From contig CM055100.1 in NCBI GenBank assembly GCA_029204225.1, forward strand, positions 18,055,650-18,119,649: a stretch of DNA of 64,000 nucleotides. Direction: 5' to 3'. Made by a program: the position numbers and the translations under genes. Origin of the DNA: Diphasiastrum complanatum (taxonomy: Eukaryota > Streptophyta > Lycopodiopsida > Lycopodiales > Lycopodiaceae). The notes beneath the pieces were generated by a model, which did no database searches, was not told the origin of the DNA, and saw nothing but the letters and a program-made list of their open reading frames with translations. This document shows, piece after piece, positions 1 to 12,231 of the stretch (the first letter of the stretch is position 1; each line of letters starts with the position of its first letter).

Positions 1-145
<145 letters not shown>

Positions 146-627
146 ATGGATGCTCCTTCGTTTAGTTTCACCCTGCTTCGCTAACAGACATGTGGACAAC
201 TACAGACATACCGCTTCTCCAAGCTTACAAGGTCTTTTTAAACATCATACATTTTCACAAAATAAAGTTCTACTCTTAACTTAGTGGGTCTCCCACTTAA
301 AAACTAATAAAAGTACTCTATAAGACTTTTTAAATTTCAAATTCCCAATTTGGAGGGAAATTGCACCAGAGAAGAGTTTTTTCCTCTATCATGTGCTGAA
401 AGTGTGTCCTACCAGTTCACGGATCAACAATATTCTAGCATACTGTATGCATCTATCTCTCTTTTGCTTGGATCTCTTAATGCTTTACTCTCACAATGAT
501 GATGCTTTAATAATCTCCAACTACTGTTTATGTTTGCTTATCACACAAAAGAAAAAAAGACTTTTGTAGCGTTGAGAAATATGGTAAAACACTCTTTAAG
601 TATGGAAACACGTCCATCCTGCCTCAA

Positions 628-1205
628 CAGGCAGCGATGGACATTTCATTTTATTTGGCAACCTTTCATGAGACCATAAGCGATGGTCTGATGGCCCCCT
701 TTTCAACCATAAACAAACTCATTTAAGCTTCGTTTGACAACGATGGAAGGGTGCCTTTACCCATTGGTGTGATGATCACTTTTTGATACAAAAGATGGTC
801 GTTGTCCAACAATGGACAGCTGACTCTTCGTCTTGATAAATATTATTGAATAATGAGGTCATTGTCCAACGATGGACAATTGACTCTTCATCTTGAAAAA
901 TGAGGTGCCTGTCCAACGATGGACAACTGAGTCTTCATCTTGATAAATATGAAGTGAATAATAAATAATGAGGTATGTTGTCCAGCGATGGACACTATGA
1001 TCTCTTTTGGCACTTGCTTGCTTATCACATTGCACACAAAGCATCCTATTGTCCAGCGATGGACAATAGGATCATTTACTCTTCATTCACTGATAGCTCT
1101 TGACTATCAAATGGCTCACTGTCCTGCGATGGACTTCAAACTCTTACTAGCTTGTTTGATTCTCTTTACATAAGTATCCTCTTCTATCCAGCGGTGGATG
1201 GATGG
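628..1205. repeat. Cluster of GTCCARCGATGGAC palindromic repeats
   Basis: About ten copies of a short imperfect palindrome, best form GTCCAACGATGGAC or GTCCAGCGATGGAC, lie 40-100 bp apart. Clear copies are near 800, 867, 912, 980, 1050, 1120 and 1185. Weaker half-copies near 635, 680 and 740 read GCGATGG or ACGATGG. Some copies are followed by the same phrase, ACTCTTCATCTTG. Spaced short palindromes of this kind resemble the subterminal repeats of CACTA-type transposons, where transposase binds. That function is inference. Copy B carries the same cluster. Confidence 0.8.
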
Positions 1206-1311
1206 ATACGTTAAAAGCTTAAGTCTTGTGGTAGAATGACTCTCTTAAAAGTTTTCGTATATCTTTGGTCTTACATTACTAAATTGATAATTTCTTATAA
1301 TGTACGTTTTG

Positions 1312-1316
1312 GTTTC
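1312..1316. repeat. Target site duplication GTTTC, left
   Basis: The five bases GTTTC directly before the left LTR are repeated directly after the right LTR at 7532-7536. A 5-bp duplication is the usual Ty1/Copia integration footprint. Confidence 0.9.
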
Positions 1317-2052
1317 TGTGAAGAATTGAAAAAGATTATCTATGTTAGATATAGGGTCTTATGTTTTTTACATCAAGCATCTAGGTGTAGGATGTTGATA
1401 GGAATAAATTTGGCATAGATGGCAAATTATGCACTTCCACTTGTAATGCCACTATTGAGCCAAAATAGAGTAAGAGGCTAAACACGTGCCAATTAGAGTG
1501 TAGACAAGTGTAAAGCTTTTGTTTGATGAATTCCAAGAGGTCCAATAGGATTTAGAGGTGGAACCTTGTGAGGTCCAATAGGAAATTGAGGTGTGCTTGA
1601 ATATAGTCCAATAGAATTAAGAGGTGTATGGTTCAATGATCCAATAGGATAAAGAGGTGACAAAATATGGTCCAATCATAGTTAAGCATAGTGGTAGCTC
1701 GTGGATCTACTAGTATCATTGTACTCCTCATTTTGAATCTAATTGATTTGGTGATTTCATGGATTTTGTGAGTTATTGGATTTCTAGCTTTCTCTCTCTA
1801 CCCGAGAGCTCATGATACTTTTGCTCTCTCTACCTGAGGGGAGCAGCTTGTTTTTACTTAGATTATTTTTTGAATACTTCCCACATGTGTGAGTGAGAGT
1901 TGGAAGTGATTGAATGCATGTAGTAGTGTGTTTTTGCCATAGGATCTAAGATTGATCTTGAATCTCAATCTAGTCTTGATCTTGGTGCATCTACACACCT
2001 TAGGAGATCACAAGTACATGTTGTGGACAATCCACACGTGTGAAATTCAACA
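1317..2052 (+). repeat. Left (5') LTR
   Basis: This 736-bp LTR begins TGTGAAGAATTG and ends GAAATTCAACA, giving TG...CA termini. It pairs with 6794-7531. Differences cluster in the CT-rich stretch near 1795-1850, where the two LTRs have different short insertions and deletions. The start matches the LTRs at 35999 and 39798, so these elements belong to one group. Confidence 0.95.
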
Positions 2053-2064
2053 TGGTATCAGAGC
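2053..2064 (+). other. Primer-binding site, initiator tRNA-Met type
   Basis: TGGTATCAGAGC follows the LTR with no gap. It is complementary to the 3' end of plant initiator tRNA-Met, the standard Copia primer for minus-strand DNA synthesis. A non-coding leader of about 740 bp separates it from the first gag ATG at 2808. Confidence 0.93.
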
Positions 2065-2807
2065 CTACCTAAGGTTACCATGCATTTTGATCCATCTAAG
2101 TAAAAATTTTTCATCAATCTTGAGCTAGAAGTTCTCAAGGCCCATTTTCCTAGCTATCTTGTTCAATCTTGGATCAAAAGAGATCAAAAGGACATTGATT
2201 GGGTCTGACCTGGTACTGTATGGAATCAGGTGCTCAGACACGTGTGAGGAACATCCAATTTCAGTTTAGAAGTTCTCTCTCATGTTTGATCCATTTATCT
2301 TGCTTGATAGCTTGTTTTGAAGCTATTTTGTCTAGTTCTGATGCAATCAGTTTCATTCCATTTGGTTGAGCCAATCAAAAGTTATAAGCTTTTGAAGAGG
2401 GTTAGGTAGGGCACCTAGACCTGGGTGGACACATTTGGTTTGGTCAAGAGATTGCTTGTTTGATTCAAAATCACAGTTGAATGCTTACCAATCTCATCTA
2501 TATGTGATCTAGGCACTGTTTTGAGATCTTAGCCATTTTGTTTCATGCAATATCATTGTATTTGAGTCAAATTTGGTTTCTTAGTGTATTTCACATGTGC
2601 TAAGCGTGTTTGATCCTAACTTTGCCTATACTCCATCATTTGATGTGAAATAGATTTTGTTTTAGAGAGATTTGTGTAGCTAGTGAGAATCAATTCACAA
2701 ATAGTTGCAAGATCTTTCATAGGAGGAGATAGTACTCAATTATTGGATCCTATTGAGAGTGTGTAACAACATTTATTGTTCATCATTTGAGTTTTTCTTC
2801 ACTTCAA

Positions 2808-5800
2808 ATGTCTTCAATGGGTTCATCTTTGTTGGAACCAAGTGAAAGATTGACCACTTCAAATTATTCAATTTGGAAAATGAGGATGGAGTCCATCTTG
2901 ATCCTTCAAGACGTGATGGACATAGTTCTTGGCCTTGAAGAAGAACCACAAGTTCTTCAAGAGGTTCAAAAATACAAAAAGAGAGCTAGGATGGCTCTCC
3001 ACTACATTAAGATGAATGTCTCTAATGAGATATTGAGGGAGATAGGTACTTGTACAACAACCAAAGAAGCTTGGGATTGTCTCAAGACTATCTATGAGGC
3101 TAAGAATAACTCTAGGCTTCTCACTCTTAGGAACCAAATCTTTCAAAGTAGCCAAAAGAGTGATGAGAGTGCATCTAGCTATGTTTTGAGAGTAAAAGAT
3201 ATTCATAGAGAGCTTGCTTGCATTGGTGATTCCATCAATCAAAATGAGCTAGTTCAAGTCATTCTCAATGGCTTGAGAAGTGAATTTGATAACCTTGTCC
3301 AATCATATGCCATTAAGGAGGAGCTACCAAGTTTGGAGGCTCTCCAAAGTGTGATAATTTTGGAAGAATCAAGACAAGAGTACAAGCTCTTGAGGATGGA
3401 CAAGCTTTCTCTCACTCATAATGATGGCAAAGCTCTCTTTGCCAAGGATAAGCACAAAGGGAGAAGCAAGAACCAACATCAACAATCCTCAAGCAAGGAC
3501 AAAGTCAAATCCAAAGACAAAGATGAGGAGGAAGATGATTCCTCTAATGCTTCATCATCCAAGCTCAAGAAGAAGAAGATCAAGTGCTTTTATTGTGGCA
3601 AGAAAGGTCATTATGCCACCAATTGCTTCAAGAAGAAGAATCAACTCAAGCAAGCCAATATTACCAATGAGAAGGAAGACACTATTGCAAGTGATGGAGA
3701 GGGATCTCTTATGGTCTCTAGTTTCTCATCTACTCCTTTCAAGAAGGACAGCCTATGGTATATTGATAGTGGAGCCTCTTCACATATGTGTAGCTCCAAG
3801 GAATCTTTCTCTTCTATTGCACCTTATGATGGAGTCAAGAAATCAATATACACTACAAATGATTTTGGATGTCCTATTGAAGGCATAGGGAACATTCCCT
3901 TGAAGCTTGCATCCTCTAAAGTTCTTTCTCTCTCTAAAGTTCTTTATGTACCTAAGCTTACCAAGAATCTTATTAGTGTTGGCCAATTGCTTGATAATGG
4001 CCTTGATGTAAAATTCAATGTTGATACTTGCACTATCAAGAAGAATGATGAGATACTTGCATTAGGATCTAGATTTGGTGGCATCTATAAACTAGATCCA
4101 AATGAGTATGTGAATGCTTGTAATGTTGCTCTTGTGAAAAATCTCTCTATGGAGGAATTATGGCATAGGAGGTTGGGACATCCCAACTACAAATCCATGC
4201 TCTCTATGATCAAAGAAGCCAAAGCTATTGGCTTGCCAAAGTCACTCTCCAAGAAGATCAAGCCTTGTGAGGCTTGTGCTATTGCTAAATCTCACAAAAA
4301 TCCATTTACAAGATCTTCTATCAAAAGCAAGCATCCTTTGGAGTTAATCCAACTATCGGATGTGCATTTCTCATCAACTACAAGCAAGGGAGGAGCCACT
4401 TGTTTTGTTACTTTCATTGATGATTACACAAGATTCACTTGGATAAATCTTCTTGTTTTTAAATCTATGGTGTTTGATCATTTCCTTATTTTCAAAGCTT
4501 ATGTAGAGAAGCAATTCTCATTCAAGATTAAAGCTCTTAGAATTGATGGAGGTGGTGAATATATCTCCAATAAATTTCAAGATTTTTGTGAATTTGAAGG
4601 CATTAAAAGAGAGTTTTCTTGTGCCTACTCTCCATCTCAAAATGGAGTGGCCGAGAGAAAGAATAGATCTCTATGTGAATGTACAAAATCTATGAGAATT
4701 GAGGCATCTTTGCCCAAAGATTTTTGGGGAGAAGCCATTAATTGTGCAGATTATCTTTGCAATAGGCTCCCACATATAGCTCTTGGAGGAAAGTCACCAT
4801 ATGAAATCTTATTTTTGAAGAAGCCTAAGGTTGATCACCTTAGAGTTTTTGGATGCTTATGCTTTGTCCATATTCCCTTGGAAACAAGGAAGAAGGAAGA
4901 TCCTAGTTCATGCAAAGGGATCATGGTTGGATACTCATCCACCAAGAAGGCCTATAGAGTCTTTATACTCTCTACTTCTCAAGTTATTGAAAGTAGAGAT
5001 GTTGTCTTTCATGAAGATCAACACTCATCTTTTGAAGAGGCCGAGATCAAGAAATCTATGGATGCATAATCAATTATTGATTTTGAAGAAAATCATGATG
5101 TGATGGGGTCGAGATTTGAAGAAGACTCTCCTCAGATTTTTTCACCAAGAAGATCCATGAGAGATAGATCTGAGCCTAAGAGGCTCTCATATGTTGACAA
5201 AGGAAAACAAGTGGATCTTGATTCCACTAATTATGTTTTTTATGTCTCTCATGAAGAGCCAAAGAATGTACAAGAGGCACTCAATACCAAGGAGTGGTAT
5301 GATGCCGTGAAGCAAGAGTATGATGCATTGATCACCAACGATACTTGGGAGCTTGTGGATCCTCCATCCAACAAGCATGTGATTGGTTGCAAGTGGGTAT
5401 TTCGGATCAAGTTCAATCATGATGGCACCATCAACAAGCATAAAGCAAGATTATGTGCCAAAGGATTTGCTCAAATCCATGGTCTTGATTATGAGGAGAC
5501 CTTTGCACCCGTTGCAAAGATGGTGACAATAAGAATTCTTATTTCTCTTGCTTGTTTTTTCAAGTGGAAGGTGTTTCAATCAGATGTATCCAATGCTTTT
5601 CTAAATGGTTATCTTGAGGAGGAGATCTATATGGAACAACCTTAAGGATTCATCAAGGATGAGTCCAAAGTGTGCTTGCTCTTCAAAAGTCTTTATGGAC
5701 TCAAGCAAGCACCAAGATCATGGTATTCAAGACTTAACTCTTTTCTTATCTCACTAGGATTTACTGATCCTTCCATGTATCTAAAGTTTGTTGATAGCAA

Positions 5801-6775
5801 TATTGTCATTCTTCTAATTTATGTTGATGACATTATTCTTTGTGCAAGTTGTATCAAGCTAGTTGATGAAACCAAGCTAGCACTTGGATGTGAGTTTAAA
5901 ATGCAAGATCTAGGAGAGATGCATTACATCCTAGGCCTAGAAATTGATTTTTATGAAAATCATGTCTTTATATGCCAATCTAGATATGCTCACTCTATGT
6001 TGAAAAAATTCCATATGGAAAATTCTAAGAGCATAGGTACTCCAATGGAGCAAATTGTAAAAGATCCTAATAAAGGTGATGAAAGATCCTTTGAGGACAT
6101 CACACTTTTCGTAGGCTCCTTAATTTGGCTTACCATTACTAGGCCCGATCTAAGTTTTTTGTGCACAAATTGAGTCAATTTATGCAAGATCCTAAGATCC
6201 ATCATTGGAAGATGGCCAAGAGGATTTTAAGATATGTATCTTCATCTTGTGATTATGGTCTACTCTATAAAAGTGAAGATCTATCCATTATTGGCTACTC
6301 GGATTCGGACTTTGCAAGTGACAAGATGGATTGAAAGTCTATTAGTGCATACACTATCTTTCTTGGAGGCAATATAATATCTTGGATTTCCAAAAAGCAA
6401 GATACTATATCTCTCTCTTCATGTGAGGCCGAGTACAAAGCACTCACTACAACTACCAAAGAAGTGCTTTGGATCAAGAGGTTATTAATGGAGCTAAAGT
6501 GCATCAAGGAGGATGATCTACCAATGATCAAGTGTGATAACATCTCGGCCCAAGCTCTTGCCAATAATCCCATATTTCATGCAAGAAGCAAGCACATAGA
6601 AGTGGCACACCATTTTGTGAGAGAAAAGCTTATTGGAGGTGAAATCTATTTGGAGCATGTCAACTCGTCCTCTTGTATTGCCGATCTACTCACCAAGCCT
6701 TTGAGCAAAAGTGCTTTCATCAAGCATAGATCTAATCTTGGAGTTATATCAAGATCAATGCTCAAATCTTCATAG
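2808..6775 (+). pseudogene. Copia gag-pol polyprotein, broken by three stops and one frameshift
   Basis: The ATG at 2808 opens a gag with the SERLTTSNYSIWKMRM N-terminus seen in Copia gag. A CCHC zinc knuckle (CFYCGKKGHYATNC, from 3585) and a protease motif (IDSGASSH, near 3765) follow. The pre-integrase domain (LWHRRLGHPN) and an integrase core come next, the core with candidate catalytic residues in LSDVH, RIDGGGEY and NGVAERKN. RT starts near 5290 and keeps the YVDD box near 5820. RNase H keeps SDSDFASD, SSCEAEY and KCDN. In-frame TAA codons stand at 5067 and 5643, both where Gln or Glu would be usual. A single-base slip in a T run near 6153 shifts the frame, and TGA at 6332 stands where the family has Arg. 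The rest stays open to 6775. This is one ancestral polyprotein frame, now non-functional. Confidence 0.95.
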
Positions 6776-6785
6776 ATAATTTTTT

Positions 6786-6793
6786 AGGAGGAG
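6786..6793 (+). other. Polypurine tract
   Basis: AGGAGGAG lies directly before the right LTR and would prime plus-strand synthesis. The same GAGGAGGAG-TGTGAA arrangement occurs at 39789-39797 in the second element of this group. Confidence 0.85.
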
Positions 6794-7531
6794 TGTGAAA
6801 AATTGAAAAAGATTATCTATGTTAGATATAGGGGTCTTATGTTTTTTACATCAAGCATCTAGGTGTAGGATGTCGATAGGAATAAATTTGGCATAGATGG
6901 CAAATTATGCACTTCCACTTGTAATTCCACTATTGAGCCAAAATAGAGTAAGAGGCTAAACACGTGCCAATTAGAGTGTAGACAAGTGTAAAGTTTTTGT
7001 TTTGATGAATTCCAAGAGGTTCAATAGGATTTAGAGGTGGAACCTTGTGAGGTCCAATAGGAAATTGAGGTGTGCTTGAATATAGTCCAATAGAATTAAG
7101 AGGTGTATGGTTCAATGATCCAATAGGATAAAGAGGTGACAAAATATGGTCCAATCATAGTTAAGCATAGTGGTAGCTCGTGGATCTACTAGTATCATTG
7201 TACTCCTCATTTTGAATCTAATTGATTTGATGATTTCATGGATTTTGTGAGTTATTGGATTTCTAGCTTTCTCTCTCTACCGGAGAGCTCATGATGCTTT
7301 TTCTCTCTATACCCAAAGAGAGGAGCTTGTTTTTACTTAGATTATTTTTTGAATACTTTCGACACGTGTGAGTGAGAGTTGGAAGTGATTGAATGCATGT
7401 AGTAGTGTGTTTTTGCCATAGGATCTAAGATTGATCTTGAATCTCAATCTAGTCTTGATCTTGGTGCATCTACACACCTTAGGAGATCACAAGTACATGT
7501 TGTGGACAATCCACACATGTGAAATTCAACA
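6794..7531 (+). repeat. Right (3') LTR
   Basis: This is the 738-bp partner of the left LTR, beginning TGTGAAAAATTG and ending TTCAACA. It is followed by the GTTTC target duplication and then by sequence that matches copy B from 42362. Confidence 0.95.
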
Positions 7532-7548
7532 GTTTCTTCTTAAATGTA

Positions 7549-7576
7549 CGTTTTGGTTCACATCTGAACCAAAACG
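7549..7576. repeat. Perfect 12-bp inverted repeat, 4-base loop
   Basis: CGTTTTGGTTCA, the spacer CATC, and TGAACCAAAACG form a perfect hairpin. Copy B keeps it at 42377-42404 with one mismatch in the left arm. Its role is unknown. Confidence 0.85.
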
Positions 7577-8084
7577 CTAGCTATCTCAACAAAAAGTTAT
7601 CGTACCAACTGATTCTCCATAAAGCAAGTTATCTAACTCACTCCGTATACGTCTTATATACATTTTCTCCCCAAATATTTATAAGCAAATACTTGCTAAA
7701 AAGTGTTTTTTGGCTTTCTCTGACCCAAAGTGAAAAGAATCATCTTGAAGCAAAGGCAACAATGGCAGCCTCTTAGGATGCCACGTCTACAACTATTCAG
7801 GTACACTTTTCTAGAGTAAGTAAACTCTTTGCATCTTCAGCAAGCATGGTATGTTCAATTCTGTACATCTTTAAGATATGGCACTCTTCTACACAATCGT
7901 GCTTTTACTTCTTTTTTTTTGAAAAAAGAAACAATATAAGACCACATCCAATCTTGTATACAAGTTGAATTAATTCACCATGAAATAAAACCCTGTCATA
8001 AAACTGAACAGTATGGACTCCAATAATGTGATCTTAGACAACATGGATATGTGTAAGAGTAGTGATTTCTAATTAAAGATTAGA

Positions 8085-8504
8085 ATGGCATGGATCTGCC
8101 CTAATACCTTGTAGAAACATTGGCAGTCTCTTACTAATTATTAATCACGTCTTTCCTACATAGTGTCCCTATACCATGGTTGTTATGTAACTCATGTGTA
8201 ACAACCATGGAAGCACTTAACCGCACCCGTCTCTATGCTACTCTAGACTCTCGGTGAGATACGACTGGAAAACATGGATATGCTCAGGAGTATGGACAAT
8301 AGTGAATGACATACCTTACACTATAAGCGTCACTTGGGTCAGTATAGCATGGATTTGCTCTGACACCAACACACGTGTCCACACCAGGTCTTCTGGCTAA
8401 TTAAAACTTTAACAATAAAAACTTTTTCATACTTTTTTAAAACAAACTGATATGGACCAATTGACCGTAAGATGATCAGTATGGCACTCGCCCTGATACG
8501 GTGA
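8085..8504. repeat. Degenerate dispersed motif TATGGCAN(6-8)CCTGATAC
   Basis: Related phrases occur at about 8088 (AATGGCATGGATCTGCCCTA), 8341 (TATAGCATGGATTTGCTCTG) and 8480 (TATGGCACTCGCCCTGATAC). A weaker form is near 8272. Copy B has the same set. The spacing is irregular and no coding potential goes with it. Confidence 0.5.
8174..8210. repeat. Perfect 12-bp inverted repeat, 13-base loop
   Basis: CCATGGTTGTTA (8174-8185) and TAACAACCATGG (8199-8210) are exact inverses. Both arms are retained exactly in copy B at 42986-42997 and 43011-43022 while neighbouring bases differ. Confidence 0.85.
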
Positions 8505-9022
8505 TATAACGGCTTGGCCTATTGCTAAAACACCGGTTGTCTGGGAAAATTGGACTATGATTCAAAATGCTATTTAAAGCTGTTAAGTAGTATAACTTCT
8601 TTTTGACACGAATAACAACTGTCGTTCAGCCATGACACATGTGGTAGGTATCAGCTGGACGTCTTGAAAGTGATTATGCTTTATGGTGCTTTCTAGTACT
8701 GTATTTTACTTTTCAACTATATTTGGATTATGAATAAAGGCTTTAAAGAGCTTTAGTCTTGCTTTGTCAAGAGGAACTAAGTGTAGTCTTGTATATTTCT
8801 CTCATCACCATCTATTCATCTATCATTCTTAATCCTAAATAAATGCACACTATATCTATTTATCTATTAGCCTAAATTATAAATCAATGCAAATTCAAAA
8901 CACATACGCCTCCTCTCAAACACACACAAACACACACACAAACACTATTCTAAATAATTCTAGCAATCTTTTATAAACACTATTTTAAATCATTCTAAAT
9001 CAATCCAAAATTCAAAATCAAT

Positions 9023-9142
<120 letters not shown>

Positions 9143-9466
9143 ACAAATCTAAGATTCATTTACTATTAAACACTATTATTTAAACACGATCTATTCAAAC
9201 ACTTATCTTTCCTCTCTTCATTTTTCTTTCACAAAAATAAATAAAACAAACTTTATTTCTCAAAAAAAGAGCAAAACATAAACTCCGAAAGCTTTTAATA
9301 TCTTCAAGCATACACCTACACTCCACCTCTTCTCTCTCTCACACAAATTACAAAACAAATAATCTATTATTACCAAACACTATCCTAAATAATACTAACA
9401 ATCTATTACAAGAATAACAATATCCAAAACCATTCTAAATCAATGCAAAATTCAAAAACACATACA

Positions 9467-9578
<112 letters not shown>

Positions 9579-9603
9579 ACAAATCTAAGATTTATTTACC
9601 ATC

Positions 9604-9725
9604 AAACACTATCTATTCAAACACTTAACACTTAACAATATCTATTCAAACACTTAACACTATCTATTCAATGACTTAACACTTTCTTTTCAAACACTTA
9701 ACACTACCTATCCAAACACTTATAT
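9604..9725. repeat. Minisatellite, about 22-bp unit
   Basis: Units close to CTATCTATTCAAACACTTAA repeat about five times with small changes. Copy B (44371-44487) has a more regular version with about five units. Confidence 0.8.
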
Positions 9726-9969
9726 TTCCTCTCTTCACTTTCTTTCACAAAAACAAACAAAACAAACTTTATCTTTCAAACAAAAACCAAAACAAAAACT
9801 TCAAAAGCTTTCAATACCTACAAGCACCAAGCTCAAAGCATCAAAAGCATGAACTAATCTTCAAGAATCTCAATAATTGCAACAATCGCTCCAAAGACGC
9901 GTTCAATCACTCCAACCTACACAAAACAAAGTGAGAAAGAAGGCACTGGATTGCGCAAATTCGGAGAAA

Positions 9970-10345
9970 TGAAACAGACGTTGGATTTTGACGTCCTCAA
10001 AACATGTCGGAATCCGACATCCATGTCAATTTAGGCCCGGACGCTAGATGCCGACGCCGTGGACAACATTTGGATTGCTGACATGGATGTCGGATTCCGA
10101 CGTCCACGTTGGATGACACGTAAATTTTTTTTAAAAAAAAATGCCATGCCATATCCACGTCGAGATGTCGGATTCCAACATGTCGGATTCCAGTGTGCAC
10201 TTTGAAAATTAGTTGCCGCCACAATTTCACAATCACTGGACTTCTAGTTTTGGATTTTTTGCTTGGACGTCGGATTTCGACGCGTCGAATTGTGACGGAT
10301 TATAAAATATTCAAAAATATGTCGGACGACCACGTCGAAATCCGC
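9970..10345. repeat. Cluster of GTCGGATTCCGAC palindromic repeats
   Basis: At least eight whole or partial copies of GTCGGATTCCGAC and related forms lie here in both orientations, often joined to GACGTCC or CACGTCG. The same cluster is in copy B (44715-45090). A diverged version lies at 34310-34795 next to a CACTA terminus and CACTA gene. By that association I read these as CACTA subterminal repeats, although no CACTA gene is seen here. Confidence 0.75.
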
Positions 10346-10611
10346 ATGATATGTTATTGTGGAAGGTGGAAGAAACAATCGTGAAAGAGCAGGTCAAACT
10401 GACTAAATAGTTGGCTATTTTTTTGGCCAAGGATTTTCTCATAGAAAAACGTGGATAACGCTTTTGGAAAAATAGCCATAGCCTGGAGCTTCAAAGAGAG
10501 AGAGGTATTGGAGAGAGATTGCAACCCTCCGTGCACTAAACCAAAGCTACTCCTTTGTGTGAAAAGGTCTTCGCTACACTTTTTAAGGTCTTCAAAAGCT
10601 ATACTACGAAA

Positions 10612-10715
10612 GTGAGAAAACATTATGCTTCCTTCATCACCATTGCCTTACTTTGTTGGTTTCGTGAGAAAACATTATGCTTTCTTCATCACCATTGCCT
10701 TACTTTGGTGGTTTC
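10612..10715. repeat. 52-bp tandem repeat, two units
   Basis: Two adjacent 52-bp units start GTGAGAAAACATTATGCTT and differ at three or so positions. Copy B has the same two units at 45443-45546. Confidence 0.9.
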
Positions 10716-10935
10716 GTTATTTGTGTCCATAATTACTTGATTTTTTGGTGGTCGCATGAAACATTTCAGTGCCCAAAACGAAAGTCAATCATCAAATCTT
10801 TGTCAAACAAGAACAATGGTAGGGATGTGAAAAAGTGTGAGCCATTGGATCAAGCATAACCACTAGATTGGTTCAAAGGAAACTCTTGAAATGTTGAAAG
10901 CCATTTTCTTAAGGTCCTTTCACTAAAAAAAAAAA

Positions 10936-12231
10936 TTAATACTGAAATGCATTGAAGGGGCCCGACTAGTGAAAGTAGTTTAGAAGGTTAGTGGACTTCA
11001 CTATGAAGATTTAGTTCAAAAATTGCTTTGATCTAAGGCTTTTTTGGACCTATAGCTATCGGAATTGACCCAAATGAAAGACACCTGAACTTTACCTGCA
11101 AGTAAGGTTCGTCAAAATAGAATGATTGTCATGGAGAAACTGATATCATTTTTTTTTGTTGGGTAATATTTATGATTCATGGCAATGTGCAAATATCAAT
11201 TCTGCTTGGTCATGTGATTCTAATTTCATACACTTGAAAAGTTAAAATATCCATGTAAGTTTTTTGGGGGCCAAAATGATATATTAACTATAGTAGATTC
11301 AATGCAATCAAATATAAAGACCCTTAAATTTGTAATAATGTATGAACATTGAGCCCATGATTTCAATAAACCTAAGGACTTGTTAATATGAATTGAATGA
11401 TTACGAATATACAAAATGATCAGATTATAATGAATGTGTATCACTTTTTTGGCTATATTTAGCAAACCTTGAAGATTCTTAATTAAACATCGCCTTCATC
11501 TTGGAAAAAAAATAAACACCATGTTTACAAAGGGTCTTTTTCGGATTTGGAACAGTTCCTCATTTTGGGCTTTTAATATTTCACTAATTTGTCGTTGTTG
11601 CCTTCCTTTTTATCCAACTTCTTAATACTAGTATGATTTGTTCATTATTTTGATATGATCGTCATCAATAGTATTGATGACTTATCTTTGATTGGGTTTA
11701 GAATAAATTCAAATTATATCAATTGTGATAGATGCCATGACTTTCCATTATTATTTTTTTGGAAAGACCTCAATATATGAACTAAGTGGTAAGTCCTTGT
11801 ACACATAATCTTATGCATATATAAGCTCACCTCATCATTCTCTATAGTTTCTATCACATATTCTCGTGCCACATTAGAAGTGTTACTGTGAGTGTTACTG
11901 TGAGTGTAAGCATCGCATTAGTCTCGAACTCTGAGGAATTTTTGGCCACGATCATGGCTCTCTTTCTCCATATCAAAGCCTTGGCAAAGCGTGGTGCTCC
12001 TCATAAAGGATTTGTCGTTCGAATTTGGATGTAGTAGAAGCAAGGAATATTGCAACTTCCAAATCTATGAAATCGGATTCAATGAAAGTTGTTCGAGATA
12101 AACTTTATATCACAAAAATAATATTGGCAATCTTAATTCATAAAATGCTTCAAATATTAACCAACGTAACAACATCAAGAGAAATATGACGTGGAAAAAT
12201 GTGCTTCGATATATATAGAGCAGAAAACAAG
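10936..12231. other. No gene seen
   Basis: This is AT-rich sequence without a supportable coding region. It lies outside the duplicated unit, because copy B jumps from its equivalent of 10935 to the equivalent of about 15320. A GAGTGTTACTGT repeat near 11880-11903 is the only local structure I noted. Confidence 0.6.

Larger units (their letters stand above)
1317..7531 (+). mobile_element. Ty1/Copia LTR retrotransposon, complete but defective
   Basis: The element is 6215 bp with two LTRs (736 and 738 bp) starting TGTGAA and ending TTCAACA. A primer-binding site abuts the left LTR, a purine tract abuts the right LTR, and GTTTC target duplications flank it. The internal order gag, protease, integrase, RT, RNase H is diagnostic of Copia. 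The LTRs differ at roughly 20-30 positions by eye, so the insertion is not recent. Stops and a frameshift make it non-autonomous now. It sits inside duplicated unit A, and copy B lacks it. Confidence 0.97.

Noticed and set aside
628-1205. CRISPR-like array of short repeats
   Set aside because: The repeats are only about 14 bp, imperfect and unevenly spaced, the context is a plant genome, and no cas gene exists.
1493-1675. Open frames inside LTRs (also 6930-7154)
   Set aside because: They recur only because the two LTRs are copies. They show no domain and change length between the LTRs.
10919-10935. A run after CACTA as a LINE/SINE poly-A tail
   Set aside because: The same run is in copy B, no target duplication surrounds it, and no LINE or SINE sequence lies upstream.
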